64,000 nucleotides of DNA, from contig CM020619.1 of the NCBI GenBank assembly GCA_009829735.1, positions 31,579,751 through 31,643,750 on the forward strand, read 5' to 3'. Shown here piece by piece: positions 19,901-28,812 of this stretch (positions are counted from its first letter, which is position 1; the number at the start of each line of letters is the position of its first letter). The position numbers and the translations under genes are program-made. The DNA is from Pyropia yezoensis (Eukaryota > Rhodophyta > Bangiophyceae > Bangiales > Bangiaceae). The notes below the pieces were generated by a model. That model had not been told where the DNA came from, did not search any database, and worked only from the letters and a program-made list of their open reading frames with translations.

Positions 19901-20040
19901 GGAGAAGGAGGCTCGTGGCAGAGTATCACGGACACCACCCGCCGATGAGAGCAGACACACGGCCAACGACCCCGAGGCACGCGCTGGGGGCGGCCGCGGG
20001 TTCACAAGGCTGTGGATGGAGGACGGGGAGAGCGGGACGA
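16965..20040. other. 3-kb GC-rich region, gene content unresolved
   Basis: Several frames look partly protein-like but none could be tied to a family. These include a minus-strand segment 17310-17540 ('FFADVLSWSPDVVAATVVAY', then an Ala-rich tail) and a minus-strand segment near 18180-18330 ('AATPHADAVATAAAAQAVGG', 'RATDAARQWGKDVLATLRAG'). A plus-strand start at 17136 opens a 49-codon frame. A multi-exon minus-strand gene across about 17.3-18.95 kb is possible but unproven. Also present: a cluster of GTACTGTAC-type palindromes at 17935-17985 and an 18-bp direct repeat (GTCTGGGACAAGG...) at about 19691-19724. Confidence 0.35.
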
Positions 20041-20620
20041 GACTCGACTGTGGATGAGTCGGGGTGAGTCCTTTCCGCTCCCTGTCGCAAGCATCTGCAG
20101 ACGCCACGATGCAGCTCGACGGACGTTCCTGGTGCCTCGACTGCTGCGCACGTGAATTGGGGGTTCTGTCAGCCAAGGTTTTACAGCACTTTGAAGTACA
20201 TTTAGTAGGATGAACATGGGAAAGTAGAATGCAATCGACGATGTCAATGGTTCCTCGACAGAAGCGAGAGTTCTTTCATTCGTTCCCGGGGACCTTTCCC
20301 AGGATGAGTCGGATGTTTCCCGGAGGGGTTAACCGATAGTTCATTCATACGTAGAGCATAAGTCAGCTTTGCCAGTATTAATTGCATCGGGACGTCCAGG
20401 GTCACCCCAAAATGGAGTAGAACGCATACCAACTCTGTCTCACTGTGCGAGTGACCCGGTGTTACAATATTTAGATCGAAAATTGACCTAAAATCGTTAA
20501 CATTCATTTGGTATTTTGGTGCACACTTTGTACAAAAACGAAAATTGTACATAAAGGCTAAAATCTTCTATTTTAGCCTGAAAATAGGGCATTATTAATG
20601 CCCTATTTTCAGGCTGCTTG
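20041..20620. other. AT-rich island
   Basis: Base composition drops sharply compared with both flanks, clearest from 20160 to 20640. A 102-codon minus-strand ATG frame (20244-20552) has AT-rich codon use (Asn/Phe/Ile/Lys), unlike the host genes, and no recognised domain. The island ends with the two overlapping hairpins annotated next. It may be inserted foreign or mobile-element DNA (inference). Confidence 0.4.
20556..20615. repeat. Perfect 41-bp palindrome overlapped by a second hairpin
   Basis: Positions 20575-20594 and 20596-20615 are exact reverse complements (20-bp arms, single T at the centre, beginning AGCCTGAAAATA). A second hairpin, 20556-20564 paired with 20570-20578 (GGCTAAAAT / ATTTTAGCC, 5-nt loop), shares AGCC with the left arm, so the two stems exclude each other. 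This could extrude as a cruciform or act as a bidirectional terminator-like fold. Its function is unknown. Confidence 0.85.
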
Positions 20621-23600
20621 GACTGTTTGAACCCCAAACAAACGTTTGGCGTGGTTTGCTGCCTCCGTGGCCGTTTTCGACCCTCAGAGCATGCAAGGAT
20701 ATTGCCAGCTGGCGTGGAGGGAGCGGGATCAGTGGGGAGGTGATCTGCGGGCAACGCTGCCAGTTGCGCGCCGGCCCCCCACAGCTGCAGGCCCGGCCCG
20801 ACGCAAAAGCGCTGGCCGGCGGCCCACATCCGGGCGGCCTGTGGCGCCGCGTGGCGCCGCCGCAGCGTCGGGGTGGGGGGGGTGGGGGGGGGGGGGGGGG
20901 GGGGGGGGGCGGCCGGAGCGGGTGGGAGCCCCGGCATCGGGGTCCCCCCTCTGTGACAGTGGGGAGTAGGTGGTGGCGCTGTCTCTTGCCCCCCCCTTGC
21001 GCGCCGCGCCTGCCGTGCCTCTGTCCGCCAAAGGACGCATCGCACCCGTCACATCCACGGTGGCTTGCTGGCGGACAACAGAGGGAGGAGGTGTGGGGGG
21101 GGGGGGGGGGCAGGCGGGGGGGCGGGCGCGCGGTCGGGCGGGCGGGCGGGCGGGCGGGCGGGCGGGCGGGCGGGTTGCCAACGGCGGCAGCGCGTCGTGG
21201 TGTGTCCCAGCGCGGCGGGGGCCCCCGCGGCGGGGGGCGGGGGGGGGGGGGAGCGCAGACCGACGCGCCGCACCCGTCGTCTTGGCCACCGTGGGTGGCG
21301 GACAACGGCCACGAGCGGGGGCGTGGCGGGTCACTCGCGGTGGTGGGGAGAGGCGGGGTGGGGGGGGGGGGGGGGGGGGGGGGGGCGGGGCGGCCGCCCT
21401 CCCGACGGCCGCCGCCAGGGGCGGCGGCGGAAGCGCGCGGCGTGGCACCCCCCCCGCCGACGCCTCGCGGCGGGCCGCGGCAGCCGGCGCCCCGGCCCGT
21501 GACGTTACCCGGCGCCCCGGCGCCCACCCGCGCCGCGGCGGTCCCGTTGATGATGGCTCTGGGGGGGGGGGGGGGGGGGGGCCGGCCGCCGCCGCCAGCC
21601 GCTGTCACTGCGGGGGGTGCGCCAAACAGTAGCCTGCGCGCGGGGCGCGTGCGTGGGCTGGTGGGAGGGGGGGGGGGGAGGGGACTGGGACGCGGCGCGC
21701 GGCGGGGCGGACCTCCATCACTGCGGATGGCGGGGAGGGGGTGGGGAGTGGGTGGGGGCGGCCGGGCACCCGCCGGGCCACTGGTGTGCCGACGCGGCCC
21801 GCCTGGTTTGCCGACGCGGCCCGCCTGGTGTGCCGACGCGGCCCGCCTGGGGGGGGGGGGGGGTGGTATTCACCGGGGATGGGTGTGGTCGCGGGGGGAG
21901 GGGTGTGTGCATGTACCGAGGTAGATAGGACAGCCGCCCTGACCTGGCCGGCCCGCCGAGCGGTTGGCGACCGCCAACCAGCGTGAGGCGGCGGGGGGGG
22001 GGGGGGGGGGGTGGGGGCGGGGGGGGGAAGGGGGGGGGTGGGAAGCCGGCCTTGACGCCTGTGCCGCCGCCCCACTAGGTGAGTGGGGGGGGGGGGGGGG
22101 GGGGGGCCGCGGCGCGGCGCGGTCGGCGGGGCGCCGCCGCCGGGACGCGGGCCGGCGGCGGCGGGGGGGGGGGGGGGGGGGGGGGGGTGGGGGGCAACAG
22201 CAACCCCGTTGGGCGCCCGCCCGCCCGCCCGCGGCCGGCCGTGCGGGGGGCGGCGGTGGCGGCGGGGGCGTGTGCGGCTTTTTTTTTGGGGGGGGGGGTG
22301 AGGGTGCACCACCGGCGGTGGGGGTGGGGGTGGCGGTGGTGGTGGTGGTGGTGGTGGTGGTGGTGGTGGGGAGGGGGTGGAGGGGGGGGGGGTGGTGGTG
22401 CGTTTTCTCATCCCCTACCGGCGGTGGAGGGGGGGGGGGGGGGGGGGGGGAACTGCTGTCGCTGTCGCTGCCGCAGTCACTGCTGCTGTCGCTGTCGCTG
22501 CCGCTGCCGCTGTCACAGTCGCTCCCCGCTGCCCGCTGCCCGCTCCCCGCTCCCCGCTCCCCGCTCCCTGCTCCCCGCTCCCCGCTCCCCGCTCCCCGCT
22601 GCCCTCTGCCCGCTGCCGCCGCGGCGGCACCCCGTCGACGGGGGCCGTCGCCACGGCCACCGCGACCGTGGCGCCGTGCGGGCGGTCGGCCCCGCGGCCA
22701 ACGCGGGTGGCGGTGGGGGGGGGCGGGCGGCCGGGCGGGCGGCCGGGCGGCCGGGCGGGCGGCAGGCGCAGGGAGACACCCCCACAGGGCGGGGGGGGGA
22801 AGGAGTGGGATATCGCCCTTCCCGGGAGAAGGCGACCGCGCCAGCCTCGCGGGGGGGGAGACGTTGGCCACCGCGTGGGAGGAGCAGCCCACCGCGACCC
22901 CCCGCCTTCCCTCCCGGGACGCACCCCCCGGGGGTGGCGCCCCCGGCCCGCCCCGCCCAGCGCCTCTGCGCTTTGCCCCGCCGCGCCGCGCGGCAGGCAG
23001 TGTCCTCCGCCGCGGTCCCGCCCCCCCCCCCCCCCCCCCCCCCCTCCCACCAGCCGCCACGCGCCACCCCCACCCCCCCCCCCCCCCCCCCCCGGCAGTG
23101 GCGCCGTTGGCCGCTCTCGGTGGAGGAGCGCGGCGGGGGGGTGGGTGGGTGGGTGGGGGGGGGGGCGCAGGAGGGGTAGGCACCAGCCGCCGGCCCGCCG
23201 CCGCCGCTGCGGTAGGCGGCGCACGCCACGCCGCCCGCCGCCGTGGCGTGTGTGTGCCGCGGCCGGGCGGCGGCGACGGGCGACGGGGGGGGGCGGGGGG
23301 CCGTGGCGGTGCCCCGCCCCCCCGCCCGCCCGCCCGCCCGCCTGCCCGCCCGTCTGGCCGCCCCCGCCCGCCCCACGGGATGGTCGCCAGACCAACGGCG
23401 CGGCGGGGGCGACCAAGAGCGCCGCCGACCGCCGCCGCTGGGCAGGCGACCAGCTCCCCGCGGCGTCCCACACGCCGCCGCCGCCGCTGCCGCCGCCGCT
23501 GCCGCCGCTGCCGCCGCTGCCGCCGACACCGCCACCGCCACCGTCGGTGCCGCTGGGCACCGTGTGGCCCGCCCGCCGGGGCGTCCCACCACCGCGGTCG

Positions 23601-23983
23601 CCGGCGGGGGTGGCCGGTCGGCGCACAACGCCTTTCCCCTCCCCGCTCGCTTCCGTCCCCCCCCCACCCCACCCCTACCCTCACCCCCTACCCCCACGCC
23701 GCCCCCCGGAACCGCCTGACCCCTTCCCCCCATCACTCCCCCCTCGTCGCTCCCCCCCCTCCACCTCTCTGCCGCTTGCCTTTTTTCTTCCACGTGGCGC
23801 CGCTCGTGTTGGGGTCGCCGTTGACCCCCCAACGGCCCGACCCTCCCTCCCCCCCCCCTTCCCCCCCGTCACACCCTCCGTCTGGCCACGAGCGGGCGGT
23901 GTACCCCCCCCAACTCAAGCCCCCCCCCCACACACAAGGCCCCCACCCCCCCACCTTCCACGCACGTCAACGACACGCGCCAA
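20621..23983. repeat. Low-complexity G-tract/C-tract region
   Basis: Plus-strand poly-G runs of about 10-30 nt recur from 20.88 to 22.45 kb. They are mixed with (GGGC)n at 21135-21174, a 22-bp unit repeated three times at 21784-21850 (GCCGACGCGGCCCGCCTGG core), (GGT)n at 22333-22369 and a 7-bp CCCCGCT repeat at about 22526-22602. After about 22.9 kb the plus strand becomes C-rich, with C runs at 23025-23044 and 23075-23092. Open frames of several hundred codons cross this region but are pure Gly/Arg/Pro/Ala low complexity and change frame at homopolymers, so I do not call genes. The last part is probably the upstream region of the DUF5060 gene. Confidence 0.75.
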
Positions 23984-26491
23984 ATGGGGCCCTCCCCCCA
24001 GCGGGGGCGGGCGGCCAGGGGCGCCCCCCCAATCGCCATCACCACCGCCACCGCCACCGCCACCGCCACTCCCTCTCGCCACGCGTGGCGGTCTGGAGCC
24101 CCCCCCCCCCGCCTGTCCACGGTGGTGGCGGCGGCGGTGGTGGCGGTGGCCGCCGCGGCGGCGGCGGCGGCGGCCCCCGCCGCCGACGCTGCCGGCCTGC
24201 GGGGCATCCATGGGGAGCGCCGCGCGTGGCACACGCTGGCGGCCGACTGGAATGGCCCCGCCGTCTCTGAGACTGACGGCCACAACCCCTTCCTCCACTA
24301 CCGCCTCGACTGCACGTGGCGGCACGCCGCGTCGGGGTCGACGCGGCGGGTGCCCGGCTTCTTTGCCGCCGACGGCAACGCGGCGGCCACGTCCGCGTCG
24401 GCGGGGTCGGTGTGGCGGTGCCACTTTGCTCCCCCGCTGGCGGGCCGGTGGGAGGTGCGGGCGGCCTTTTGGGCGGGCCACAACGTGGCCATCACGGTGG
24501 GCGAGCCGGTGGTGGGGCGGTACGGGGCGCGGCGGGCGGCCTTTGACGGCGCGACTGGGGGGGTGGACGTGGCGCCGACGGACAAGGCCTACCCGGACTT
24601 CCGGCGGCGGGGCAAGCTCGTCTACTCGGCCAGCCGCTACCTCCGCGCGGCGGGGTCGGGGGAGGTGTTTTTGCGGGTGGGCACCAACAGCCCAGAGAAC
24701 CTGCTCGGCTACAATGTACGTTTTTTTTTTGCTTTTTTTTGGCACCGAGGCACCCACTCCCGCGCACACCGGGTGTGGGAAGGAGGTGCGGTGGGGGGGA
24801 CGGGGGTGGGGGGGGGGGTAGGGGGGGGGGTGGGGAGAGGAAGGAGTCGAGGGGGCAGGTTGGCGTTGCCAGCGGCTTGACAGCGAGCGGGTGCTCGTGG
24901 ACCCACTGGGCGGCTGGGAGGGAAGCAGCGCGGGCGGGTGGCAAGGGCTGGAGGCAGCGGGCAAGGGCGCAGAAGCCCTCGAGGAGGGCACTCGCGGCCG
25001 TGGTTTGTCGTCCGCATCGCCCTACGCGGGGCTAGCCCACTGCCCCTCTGGTGAGAGCTTCCCCTTCTAACCACAACCCCCTTATGGTCCTCTGCTGGTG
25101 CGGGCGCCCTGCCGCCCCCTGTTTGCTTGCTTGGTCGGCCCTCCCTGCCCTCTGTCCCCCCCCCCCCCCTCCCGAAATCATTCCCCCTATGTCCCCCCCA
25201 ACAGGAGTTTGACAACACCCCCACCGCCCTCCACCGCTTTGCGGCGCACCGGCAGGACTGGCAGCCGTGGATGGGCACGTGGGGCACCAGCCGCAATCCC
25301 CGCGGCAAGTCCCTCCTTGGCGCCATCAACTACCTCGCGACGATGCAGATGAACAGCGTGTACGTGCTGCTGCTGACCGTTGCCGGTGACAGCCGGGACG
25401 TGTGGCCGTTCACGTCGTCGGGGGAGCGGTACCGGATGGACGTGTCCAAGCTGGCCCAGTGGGAGGTGGTCTTTGAGTACATGAACTCCCGGGGCATTGC
25501 GCTGCACGCGCTCTTTTCCGAAACCGAAAACGAGTCCCTCTTTGAGCACGACGAGACGGGCAAGACGGGGGGCTTTGCCAACAGCCGCCGCCTCTACCAC
25601 CGGGAGATGGTCTCCCGCTTTGGCCACCACCCGGGTCTGCTGTTCAACATTGGGGAGGAGACGGGCTGGGACGACCAGGGGGGGTGGGGCCCCCGGCGGG
25701 GGCTGTCCGACTGGCAGCGCAAGGCGTTTGCGGCCGACCTGGCGGGCCTGGACAGCTACGACACGCCGATGGTGGCCCACACCTACCCCAACGACCACGA
25801 CAAGGTGTACCAGCCGATGCTGGGGAACCGCCACTTTGACGGCGTCAGCCTGCAGCTGACGAGCGCGGAGAGCAGCCACGCGACGGCGGCCAGCTGGCTC
25901 GCCCAGTCCCGCGCCCGCGGCCGCGTCTGGTCCGTGTCGGTCGACGAGGTGGGGTCCGGCGGCGTCCTCCCCGACGCGGCCGACTGGTCCCGCGACCGGG
26001 TGCGGAAGGAGCTGCTGTGGGGCACCCTCATGGCGGGGGGCAGCGGTGTGGAGGTCTTTTCCGCGCGTAAGGACCAGACGCTCGAGGACTTTCGCTCCTA
26101 CGACCGCATGTGGCGGCAGATGGCGCACGCGGTCGCCTTTTTCCACCGCCAGCGGGTGCCCTTTTGGCGGATGGACTCGCGGGACGACCTCTCCTCCCGC
26201 CCCACCAGCAGCTGGGTGCTCGCCGCCCCCGCCGGCGACGCGCTCGTCGTGTACCTCCAGTCGGCGGCGACGGGGCAGAGCGTGGACCTCCGGTGGGTCC
26301 CGGGGGGGGCCCGCGGCACCGCCTTTGCGGTGCGGTGGTACAACCCGCGGACGGGGGGGCGGCTGTGGACGGGGACGGTGAATGAGGTGGGGGGGGGGGG
26401 GTGGCGCTTCCTCGGCGCGCCCCCGTCCGAGCGCCGCACCGACTGGGTGGCGCTCGTCGCCCGGTGGGGGAGCGGCATTGGGGGGTTGTGA
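23984..26491 (+). CDS. Secreted DUF5060-type glycoside hydrolase-like protein, two exons
   Basis: Exon 1 is 23984-24715, exon 2 is 25205-26491 and the intron is 24716-25204 (489 bp, GTACGT...CAACAG, phase 0). The predicted product is 672 residues. A hydrophobic Ala/Val segment (about 46-68) ending APAADA looks like a signal peptide, though with a long N-region. Residues ~70-240 resemble DUF5060: 'HNPFLHYRLDCTW', 'VPGFFAADGNAA', 'WRCHFAPPLAGRWEVRAAF'. Exon 2 resembles the barrel-type catalytic part: 'WMGTWGTSRNPRGKSLL...INYLATMQMNSVYVLLLT', 'HPGLLFNIGEETGWDD' and 'RVWSVSVDEVGSGG'. The Glu residues of NIGEE (~395) and VDE (~493) are candidate acid/base and nucleophile by analogy to clan GH-A. 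A C-terminal beta domain follows. Substrate unknown; cell-wall galactan remodelling is a guess. The start is uncertain because of the C-rich leader. Confidence 0.78.
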
Positions 26492-27648
26492 GGAGGGACC
26501 CCGAGGTGGGGGGGGGGGGGCAACGTTGTCACAGCGGCGGGAGCGTTGAGCGGGGGAGGAGGCGGGGGGGGGGGGTGGGGCTGGGACTGTGTAGGGGGCA
26601 GACGGCAGAGCGCGGCCGGCGCCGCGCATCAGGCCCGTCTCTATTTTTCTTTTTTGTTTCCATCGTCTGCGTCCTTGATGGCCGCTGCAGCCAGGCCTCT
26701 GCCATCGTCACTCACCCCCGCGCGTCGGCGGCGCGGCGGCGGCGTTGGGCGGTGGGGGACCCCCCACGGGGGGCTCTACCGTGCGGGCGGCCAGCGCCGC
26801 CGCCCGCCAGTGCGCGCCCCACCCTCCGCTGCGCCCTGGCCACGGCCGCCCCGACCGCCGCCGGCCGCCGCCGTCCCGCCGCCGTCCCGCCGCCGTCGCC
26901 CGTCTGCCACCGCCCCACCCCCGCCTTCCCCCCCCCCATCCACTACACACCACAGCCGCCCACCCGCTGTGCCCGACAGTGGGGTCCCCGCCGCGGCGCG
27001 GCCGTCGCCGCCACGGCGGCGGCGCCCGTGGCGGCACGGTGGCCAAGCCCCTCCCGCTGTCTGCCCGACCCGACCCGACCGCCCGCCCGACCACCCACCC
27101 CCCCCGCCCGCCCGCCCGCCCGCCCGCCCGCCTGAGCCGCCCGCCTGAGCCACCCGCCCGGGTGACCCGCGCGACCACCCGCCCGGGTGACCCGCGCGAC
27201 CACCCACCCCCGCCCGCCGGCTGGTGCGCAGCGGCGGCCGCGGCACACCCGACGGGCCGCCGCCGCCGCCGCCGCCCCCGTCGACCGCCGCGGGCGGGGG
27301 GCGCCGCCGCCGCCGCCCCCATCGACCGCCGCGGGCGGGGGGCGCCGCCGCCGGCCGGCCGGCCCGCCGCAGCCGCCGCCGCCGCGCCGCCCGTCTCGCC
27401 CTCCCGCACAGGGTGGGGGGGGCGGTGGGGGGACGCGGTTGGCACCCACCTCCATCTCCCGCCCCCCAAGTCCCATTCCCCCCGCCCCCCCCCCCCCCGC
27501 CCCCCCCCCGTCCCCCCCCTCCCCCCCCCCCGCCCCCCCCGCCACCCTCTTGCCCCCCCCCACCCCCCCCCCCACGCCCTGCCCCCCTTTTGCCCATTTC
27601 GCCCCCCTACCACCGGGGACCCAGCCGCCCCCCCCCACCCCGCTCTCC
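26492..27648. other. C-rich convergent spacer with tandem repeats
   Basis: Lies between the DUF5060 gene and the UbiE gene (tail to tail). It contains a T-run with TTTTCTTTTTTG at about 26645-26658, two exact copies of a 25-bp unit (27151-27175 and 27176-27200, core CACCCGCCCGGGTGACC), and a ~40-bp unit repeated twice around 27279-27355. Long C runs follow at 27480-27570. Frames are Pro/Arg-rich, with no supported gene. Confidence 0.5.
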
Positions 27649-28812
27649 TCACGCGGCCACCCCCTCCTTGATCGCCACGTACAGGTCCGGGCCGAGCCCC
27701 CACGGCCCCAGGCGGGTGTGGCGGACGTGCCCAAAGCCCGCGGCGGTGAGCATGGCGGTAAACGCCGGCGGTCCCGGGAAGGCCATCATGCTGTTGGCCA
27801 GGTACGTATAGTCTGCCACCCCCGCCGTCCAGCCGGCGGACAGGGCGGCGCCAAAGGCGCGCCAGTCAAAGCCCCCCGCCGCGGCCCCAGCGCCGTGACG
27901 GCGCTCCGCGACGGCCGCCCGGCCCGCCACCGCCGCGGCCGCCCCGTCCACGGCGCCCAGGAGGCCCGCGGCGCCCCCAATGGCCGGCACGACGGCCGTC
28001 ACAAACGCGCGGGCGGCGGTGCCGGCGGGCCCCGGGGCGGGGGCAGATACCTCCAGGACGCCCAGCACCCCCCCCGGGGATAGCACCCGCGCCAGGTCGG
28101 CCAGGCCGGCGGGGCGGGAAGCAAAGTTGCGCACCCCAAACGCAACGGTGGCCACGTCAAAGGTGCCGTCGGGGTGGGGGAGCGCCTCGGCAGTGCCCGC
28201 CTCAAACGTCGCCAGCAGCTTGGCGTCCACGTCCGCGTCCGCGTCGGCGTCGACGTTGGCGTCGGCGTCGGCGTCGATGGTGGTGGTGGTGGTGGGAATG
28301 GTGGTGGTGGTGGTGGTGGTGGTGGTGGCGGCGGCGGCAACGGCGGCGGCGGCGGCCTTGACGCGCGCGCGCGACAGCATCTCGGCCGACGGGTCCACCC
28401 CCACCACCCGCCCGACGGCCGGGTGGGCGGCCAGCGCCAGCGCCACATCCCCGGTACCCGTTGCAACGTCGAGCGCCACGAGCGGCCGGCCGTCACGACG
28501 GCCGCCGCCGACGTGGCCACCGTCGGTGACGGCGGAGGGGGGGCGCGGGGCGGGCACGACGGCGGCGACGAGGGCGTCCCGCCAGGAGCGGTCGAGGCCC
28601 AGGCTGATGAGCCGGTTGGCGGCGTCATAGTGGGGGGCGACGGTGTCGAAAAAGGCGCCCGAGCCGGCCGTCGGGCCGCCGCCGCCGCGGGCGCCCGCGC
28701 CGCCCGCCGAGGCGCCGCGGTCCGTCGGGGGCGGCGCCGTCCCGAGGCGGGCGTAGCGGATGGCCACCGCCGCGGCGGCGGCGGCAAAGAGGAGGCGGCC
28801 GACGGGCCACAT
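27649..28812 (-). CDS. UbiE/COQ5-family quinone C-methyltransferase
   Basis: Single exon, 387 residues. A hydrophobic N-terminus (LLFAAAAAAVAIRYARLGT) may be organelle targeting or a membrane anchor. Family motifs in order: 'FFDTVAPHYDAANRLISLGL' (about 54-73), SAM motif I 'ALDVATGTGDVALALA' (about 113-128), 'VVGVDPSAEMLSRAR', 'GTAEALPHPDGTFDVATVAF', 'GVRNF', 'LARVLSPGGVLGVLEVS' and the C-terminal 'YTYLANSMMAFP...AAGFGHVRHTRLGPWG'. It methylates the ring carbon of ubiquinone, menaquinone or phylloquinone precursors; the sequence alone does not let me choose COQ5 versus MenG. Oddities: between motifs II and III are a poly-Thr run encoded by (GGT)n on the plus strand (28280-28326) and an Asp-Ala-Asp repeat (28225-28276). 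Both are microsatellite-encoded insertions in the Rossmann fold. Confidence 0.92.
   Translation of the reverse strand: MWPVGRLLFAAAAAAVAIRYARLGTAPPPTDRGASAGGAGARGGGGPTAGSGAFFDTVAPHYDAANRLISLGLDRSWRDALVAAVVPAPRPPSAVTDGGHVGGGRRDGRPLVALDVATGTGDVALALAAHPAVGRVVGVDPSAEMLSRARVKAAAAAVAAAATTTTTTTTTIPTTTTTIDADADANVDADADADVDAKLLATFEAGTAEALPHPDGTFDVATVAFGVRNFASRPAGLADLARVLSPGGVLGVLEVSAPAPGPAGTAARAFVTAVVPAIGGAAGLLGAVDGAAAAVAGRAAVAERRHGAGAAAGGFDWRAFGAALSAGWTAGVADYTYLANSMMAFPGPPAFTAMLTAAGFGHVRHTRLGPWGLGPDLYVAIKEGVAA

Noticed and set aside
21964-24821. Very long plus-strand ORFs of 768 and 814 codons
   Set aside because: They consist of Gly/Arg/Pro/Ala low complexity created by G/C tracts and run through the real DUF5060 exon in wrong frames.
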